This document shows, in pieces, positions 61,180 to 64,000 of a stretch of DNA of 64,000 nucleotides. The number at the start of each line of letters is the position of its first letter. Position 1 is the first letter of the stretch. Origin of the DNA: Aequorivita echinoideorum (GTDB lineage Bacteria; Bacteroidota; Bacteroidia; Flavobacteriales; Flavobacteriaceae). The notes under the pieces are model-generated. The model saw only the letters and a program-made list of their open reading frames with translations. It was not told where the DNA came from and ran no database searches. Both the position numbers and the translations under genes were made by a program. Location of the stretch: positions 248,001 to 312,000 of the forward strand of contig NZ_JAHCTB010000003.1 of the NCBI RefSeq assembly GCF_018476645.1, written 5' to 3'.

Positions 61180-61677
61180 ATGAAAAAAGAAACCATAAAT
61201 CCAAAGTTCAAAACACCGGAAGGGTATTTCGAAAATTTTGAGGAATCAATTTTCCTAAGAATTGCAGAAGAAAAATTTCCGAAGCAGACTGGCTTTACGG
61301 TACCTAAAAATTATTTTGAAAGCTTTGATGACAGAATTTTAAATAGGGCAACACATAAAAAACCGAAAGTTCTTCCCCTGTTTAAAAAGCAGTATCTGGG
61401 CTATGTCGCCGCTATTGCCGCCTGCACCGTCTTGTTGATTTCTATTTTCAATAAACAAGAAATCAGTTCTGCGGATTTCAACAGTATAGATTCCGCCAGT
61501 ATTTCTTCTTATATTGAAGATGGCAATTTAGATGTTGACATTGAGGATGTTATGGCAATTTTAGATACAGATGAATTAGGTAGCTTGGACTTTCAGGATG
61601 AAATTTTTTCACAGGAAAATCTTGAGGAATATTTAATTCAGAGAATTGATGACAACGATTTTATAAACGAAGAATGA
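61180..61677 (+). CDS. single-pass membrane protein, probable anti-sigma factor
   Basis: The product has 165 residues. Two similar motifs, FKTPEGYFENFEESIFLRI and FTVPKNYFESFDDRILNRA, lie in the cytoplasmic part; similar repeats occur in membrane partners of ECF factors in Bacteroidota. One transmembrane helix lies at about 70-87. The periplasmic tail is very acidic (DGNLDVDIEDVMAILDTDEL). It overlaps the next gene by four bases. Confidence 0.75.
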   Translation: MKKETINPKFKTPEGYFENFEESIFLRIAEEKFPKQTGFTVPKNYFESFDDRILNRATHKKPKVLPLFKKQYLGYVAAIAACTVLLISIFNKQEISSADFNSIDSASISSYIEDGNLDVDIEDVMAILDTDELGSLDFQDEIFSQENLEEYLIQRIDDNDFINEE

Positions 61678-62114
61678 TGAAAAATATACTGCTGCTCTAC
61701 TTATTTTTGAGCTCGACCTTTTTGATTGCGCAAAATAAGCACGAAAAAATTCAGGCTTTTAAAGCTGCCTTTATTACTGAAAGAATGGGTTTTACCCCAG
61801 CTGAAGCAGAAAAATTTTGGCCTATATATAATGTATATGAAGAAAAATTCCACGATTTACGTAAAAAGAATAAGGATATTCTCTTAAAACTAAAAAAGGG
61901 AACTGATGCGCTAACGGATGCTGAAGCGAATGATTTAATTGACAAGGATCTAAACCTCAACTCAGAACGTGCAACACTTGAAATGAAACGCGTTGCAGCG
62001 CTTCGAAAAGTTTTGAATCCCAAAAAAATTATCGTGCTGAAAAAAGTGGAGGAAGATTTTAAAAAAGAACTTTTGGAACACTTTAAACGTGGAAAATTCA
62101 AAAATGAAGATTAG
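61674..62114 (+). CDS. exported helical protein (Spy/CpxP-like sensor type)
   Basis: The product has 146 residues, or 145 from the second ATG. A signal peptide ends near FLIAQ. The mature protein is almost all helix, with FITERMGFTPAEAEKFWPIY and heptad-like repeats of Lys and Leu. It resembles Spy/CpxP-type periplasmic proteins that monitor envelope state, and the position behind an ECF pair supports a sensor role. No metal motif is present. Confidence 0.75.
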   Translation: MMKNILLLYLFLSSTFLIAQNKHEKIQAFKAAFITERMGFTPAEAEKFWPIYNVYEEKFHDLRKKNKDILLKLKKGTDALTDAEANDLIDKDLNLNSERATLEMKRVAALRKVLNPKKIIVLKKVEEDFKKELLEHFKRGKFKNED

Positions 62115-62141
62115 TTTAATTTTTATAAGTTAGTGCCAGTT

Positions 62142-62170
62142 AAAAGCCCCGCAATTGCGGGGCTTTTTTT
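62142..62170. terminator. strong terminator after the second ECF cassette
   Basis: AAAAGCCCCGCAA and TTGCGGGGCTTTT form a perfect palindrome, followed on the plus strand by more T residues. It can also serve the convergent DUF2911 gene. Confidence 0.9.
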
Positions 62171-62190
62171 AAAATTTTGGATGCAAATTT

Positions 62191-63036
62191 CTACATTGCA
62201 CCCCACTCTTTTAAAGATTTTTGGTTCAGCGCAACATAGTCCTCATTGCCAGCTTTTTTAGCCAATTCCATTGACTTTTTAGCGGCTTCAATGGCACCTT
62301 TTTTATCACCAGATTTCGCATAAATTAAAGACTTTTGTCTCATTTGCCAAAATGCTGGCTCAGGATTCATTTCAATGGATTTATCAATCCACGTTTTAGC
62401 TTGCTTTATATCTTTTCCGGATTCAAGATAATAAACAGCGGCGGCATAATAATCATTGGCATTTGGGCCTTTCATCACTTTATCTATACTTGCGGAAACG
62501 CTTTTGTCTGTATTGAATTTAATAGGCACGCCCACGTAGGTTTTCTCCCAAAGCATTCCCAACATGACGGAATCATTTTTAACATCATCAAAGGTCATCG
62601 TATACGTTTCAATATTCATAGGCATCTGCTCCGTTTTCGCAGTAGCTTTTGCAGCCACTTTGCTGTCATCCCATATTTCTGGATTTCCCCAGTTGTTGGT
62701 ATCAGTATAAAAATATACCTCCCATTCATTTATTCCCGGTTTGGTATAGATGGCGTACGTACCTTTTTTTAAAGGCTTGCCACCTATCTCCACATCTTCA
62801 CTGAAAGTTATTTTTGTATTGGCATTAGCCCCAGTTCTCCATATTTTATCGTAGGGTACAAGATCCCCCATAATAGTTCTGCCTTTCATTGATGGTCTAG
62901 AATACTCAAGGGTAACATCTGTCAATCCCACTTTTTGCTCGATTTTTTGGGATGGACTTGGCTGTGGCGTAGTGATTTGTGCTTGCGTAGCAAATGCCAA
63001 AACAAATGCACAAACAAGTAAAAAAGATTTTTTCAT
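62191..63036 (-). CDS. DUF2911 exported protein
   Basis: The product has 281 residues with a signal peptide (about 1-19). The DUF2911 domain covers about 25-170 (SPSQKIEQKVGLTDVTLEYS, GRTIMGDLVPYDKIWRTGAN, FSEDVEIGGKPLKKGTYAIY). The C-terminal 90 residues are TPR-like (AAAVYYLESGKDIKQAKTWI). The family is common in Bacteroidota and its role is unknown. Confidence 0.9.
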   Translation of the reverse strand: MKKSFLLVCAFVLAFATQAQITTPQPSPSQKIEQKVGLTDVTLEYSRPSMKGRTIMGDLVPYDKIWRTGANANTKITFSEDVEIGGKPLKKGTYAIYTKPGINEWEVYFYTDTNNWGNPEIWDDSKVAAKATAKTEQMPMNIETYTMTFDDVKNDSVMLGMLWEKTYVGVPIKFNTDKSVSASIDKVMKGPNANDYYAAAVYYLESGKDIKQAKTWIDKSIEMNPEPAFWQMRQKSLIYAKSGDKKGAIEAAKKSMELAKKAGNEDYVALNQKSLKEWGAM

Positions 63037-63272
63037 TGGTTTAAGTTTTTTAAAATTTAGAAGTCAAACGAAAGTACAACTAGCACTGCTCTTTGACCGT
63101 TAAGAAATCCTTAAAAAACAACTCATTTCATAGCATCTTTAATGACGATTTCATAAATATCAATGCATTATAGATCAGACTTTTAAATGTAGGAATTTTG
63201 CAATGTTAATCTTTTCCTTATTCGTTTTGTGAAATATATATTGCAGAGTACTTTTATGAAAAAAATAAAGTT

Positions 63273-63392
63273 ATGTTCAAATTTTTAAAAAATATTTTAC
63301 GATTTCGGGTTACAAATAAGATTGATGATACCAATCTTTATAGACTTGCACGTATGAATCGAAAAGTTTTTACCGGAAGCAAAAAATTCTGA
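63273..63392 (+). CDS. possible short basic protein (39 residues)
   Basis: The frame starts MFKFLKNILRFRVTNKIDDT and ends NRKVFTGSKKF with TGA at 63390-63392. It lies ten bases before the SRPBCC gene. Codon use looks ordinary, and the basic amphipathic N-terminus could lie at the membrane. Nothing else was found in the 366-base gap, which also carries the promoter region of the DUF2911 gene. Confidence 0.4.
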   Translation: MFKFLKNILRFRVTNKIDDTNLYRLARMNRKVFTGSKKF

Positions 63393-63402
63393 TAAATTCT
63401 AA

Positions 63403-63867
63403 ATGAAGATTTACAAACTCGATTCAACTCAGCGGTTACCCATTACACTCGATAATGCGTGGAAATTTTTTTCGGACCCAAAAAATCTGAAGACAATAAC
63501 CCCGGATTATATGGGCTTCGATATTATTTCTGATATCGATAGCACCATGTTTCCAGGCCAAATTATTGAATACATTGTTACTCCCGTTTTAGGCATTAAA
63601 ACAAAATGGGTTACGGAGATAACTCATGTTACTGAAAATAAATATTTTGTGGATGAACAACGTTTTGGACCCTATGCACTTTGGCACCACAAACATTTTT
63701 TTAAAGAAATTGATGGAGGTGTTGAAATGCGTGATGTAGTACACTATAAAATTCCGCTAGGCATTTTGGGCCAAATGGTACATCCATTATTAGTAAAACC
63801 CAAGTTGGACGAAATATTTGAATATCGAAAAAATAAATTAATTGAACTTTTTGGAACTCACCAATAA
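63403..63867 (+). CDS. SRPBCC-family protein
   Basis: The product has 154 residues. The SRPBCC (START-like) fold is recognised by RLPITLDNAWKFFSDPKNLK at the start, WVTEITHVTENKYFVDEQRF in the middle and the C-terminal helix FEYRKNKLIELF. Such proteins bind lipids or other hydrophobic ligands in a deep cavity. It is followed by an SDR gene seven bases later, a pairing that recalls lipid or carotenoid modification genes. Confidence 0.85.
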   Translation: MKIYKLDSTQRLPITLDNAWKFFSDPKNLKTITPDYMGFDIISDIDSTMFPGQIIEYIVTPVLGIKTKWVTEITHVTENKYFVDEQRFGPYALWHHKHFFKEIDGGVEMRDVVHYKIPLGILGQMVHPLLVKPKLDEIFEYRKNKLIELFGTHQ

Positions 63868-63874
63868 AACTTAA

Positions 63875-64000
63875 ATGGCGAAAAATATTCTACTCATAGG
63901 CGGATCTTACGGCATAGGTGCCGAAATTGCGAATGAGCTAAAAAATGAAAACAATATAATAATTGCCTCAAGAAGCAATGACTCACTTCCAGATGGGGTA
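63875..64000 (+). CDS. SDR-family oxidoreductase, partial (first 42 residues)
   Basis: The frame starts MAKNILLIGGSYGIGAEIAN and runs off the right edge. GGSYGIG is the glycine-rich NAD(P)-binding loop of short-chain dehydrogenases. The usual beta2 end IIASRSN suggests an NADP preference (Arg after beta2). It lies seven bases after the SRPBCC gene. Confidence 0.82.
   Translation, partial: MAKNILLIGGSYGIGAEIANELKNENNIIIASRSNDSLPDGV

Noticed and set aside
1-64000. CRISPR arrays, rRNA operons, complete tRNA genes or insertion sequences
   Set aside because: No regular spaced repeats, rRNA-like stretches, cloverleaf genes or transposase frames were seen on either strand.

Overview
The window looks like a chromosomal segment of a member of the Flavobacteriaceae (Bacteroidota). 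The DNA is A+T-rich, several promoters carry the Bacteroidota -7 box TAnnTTTG, Shine-Dalgarno sequences are weak, and many genes belong to families typical of this group: a T9SS sorting-domain protein, DUF4252, DUF4199, DUF2911, HYC_CC_PP-like proteins, a GlmU-like protein, and ECF sigma cassettes. No rRNA, tRNA, CRISPR array or intact transposase was seen.

Region 1 (1-16.8 kb, all on the minus strand) is a copper/heavy-metal resistance island. It holds a truncated CzcA-type pump, an adaptor with a heavy-metal-binding domain and a DUF3347 tail, a DUF305 protein, a CopA-type ATPase with one HMA and two metal-binding motifs, a broken small gene, a 16-cysteine copper-storage protein, an AraC-type regulator with a metal-binding-like N-terminus, an ArsP-like permease, a haem-binding protein, a free-standing DUF3347 lipoprotein, a TolC protein, a CusA-type pump and a HYC_CC_PP protein. 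The two pumps have different intramembrane motifs: divalent type on the left, Cu(I)/Ag(I) type on the right. The island seems to end near 16.75-16.85 kb, where a tandem 11-mer and a sequence resembling a tRNA-Ser 3' end precede a terminator.

Region 2 (16.9-30.4 kb) is a molybdenum locus. MocA-like and XdhC genes run left. A tight run of overlapping genes runs right: moaD, moaE, moaA, moaC, mobA, moeB-rhodanese, modA, a TOBE protein, modB, modC, moeA. It converges on an oppositely oriented three-subunit molybdenum hydroxylase resembling the PaoABC/YagTSR aldehyde oxidoreductases. Uptake of molybdate, cofactor synthesis, both nucleotide variants of the cofactor, sulfuration and a client enzyme are therefore encoded together. 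An AraC-family regulator with a repeat-rich upstream region follows.

Region 3 (32.3-64 kb) is mostly core genome: purB, an ECF sigma/DUF4252 cassette, an S41 protease, a BtuFCD/FecBCD-type importer, rmuC, a T9SS cupredoxin-like protein, carB, rpmH, a lytic transglycosylase, mtaB, a peptide-binding lipoprotein, a frameshifted small membrane protein, a GlmU-like protein, type B L31, a glycosyltransferase, a phosphohexomutase, an MsbA-like exporter, a second ECF cassette, a DUF2911 protein, an SRPBCC protein and the start of an SDR gene. All assignments come from reading the sequence; no database search was run.
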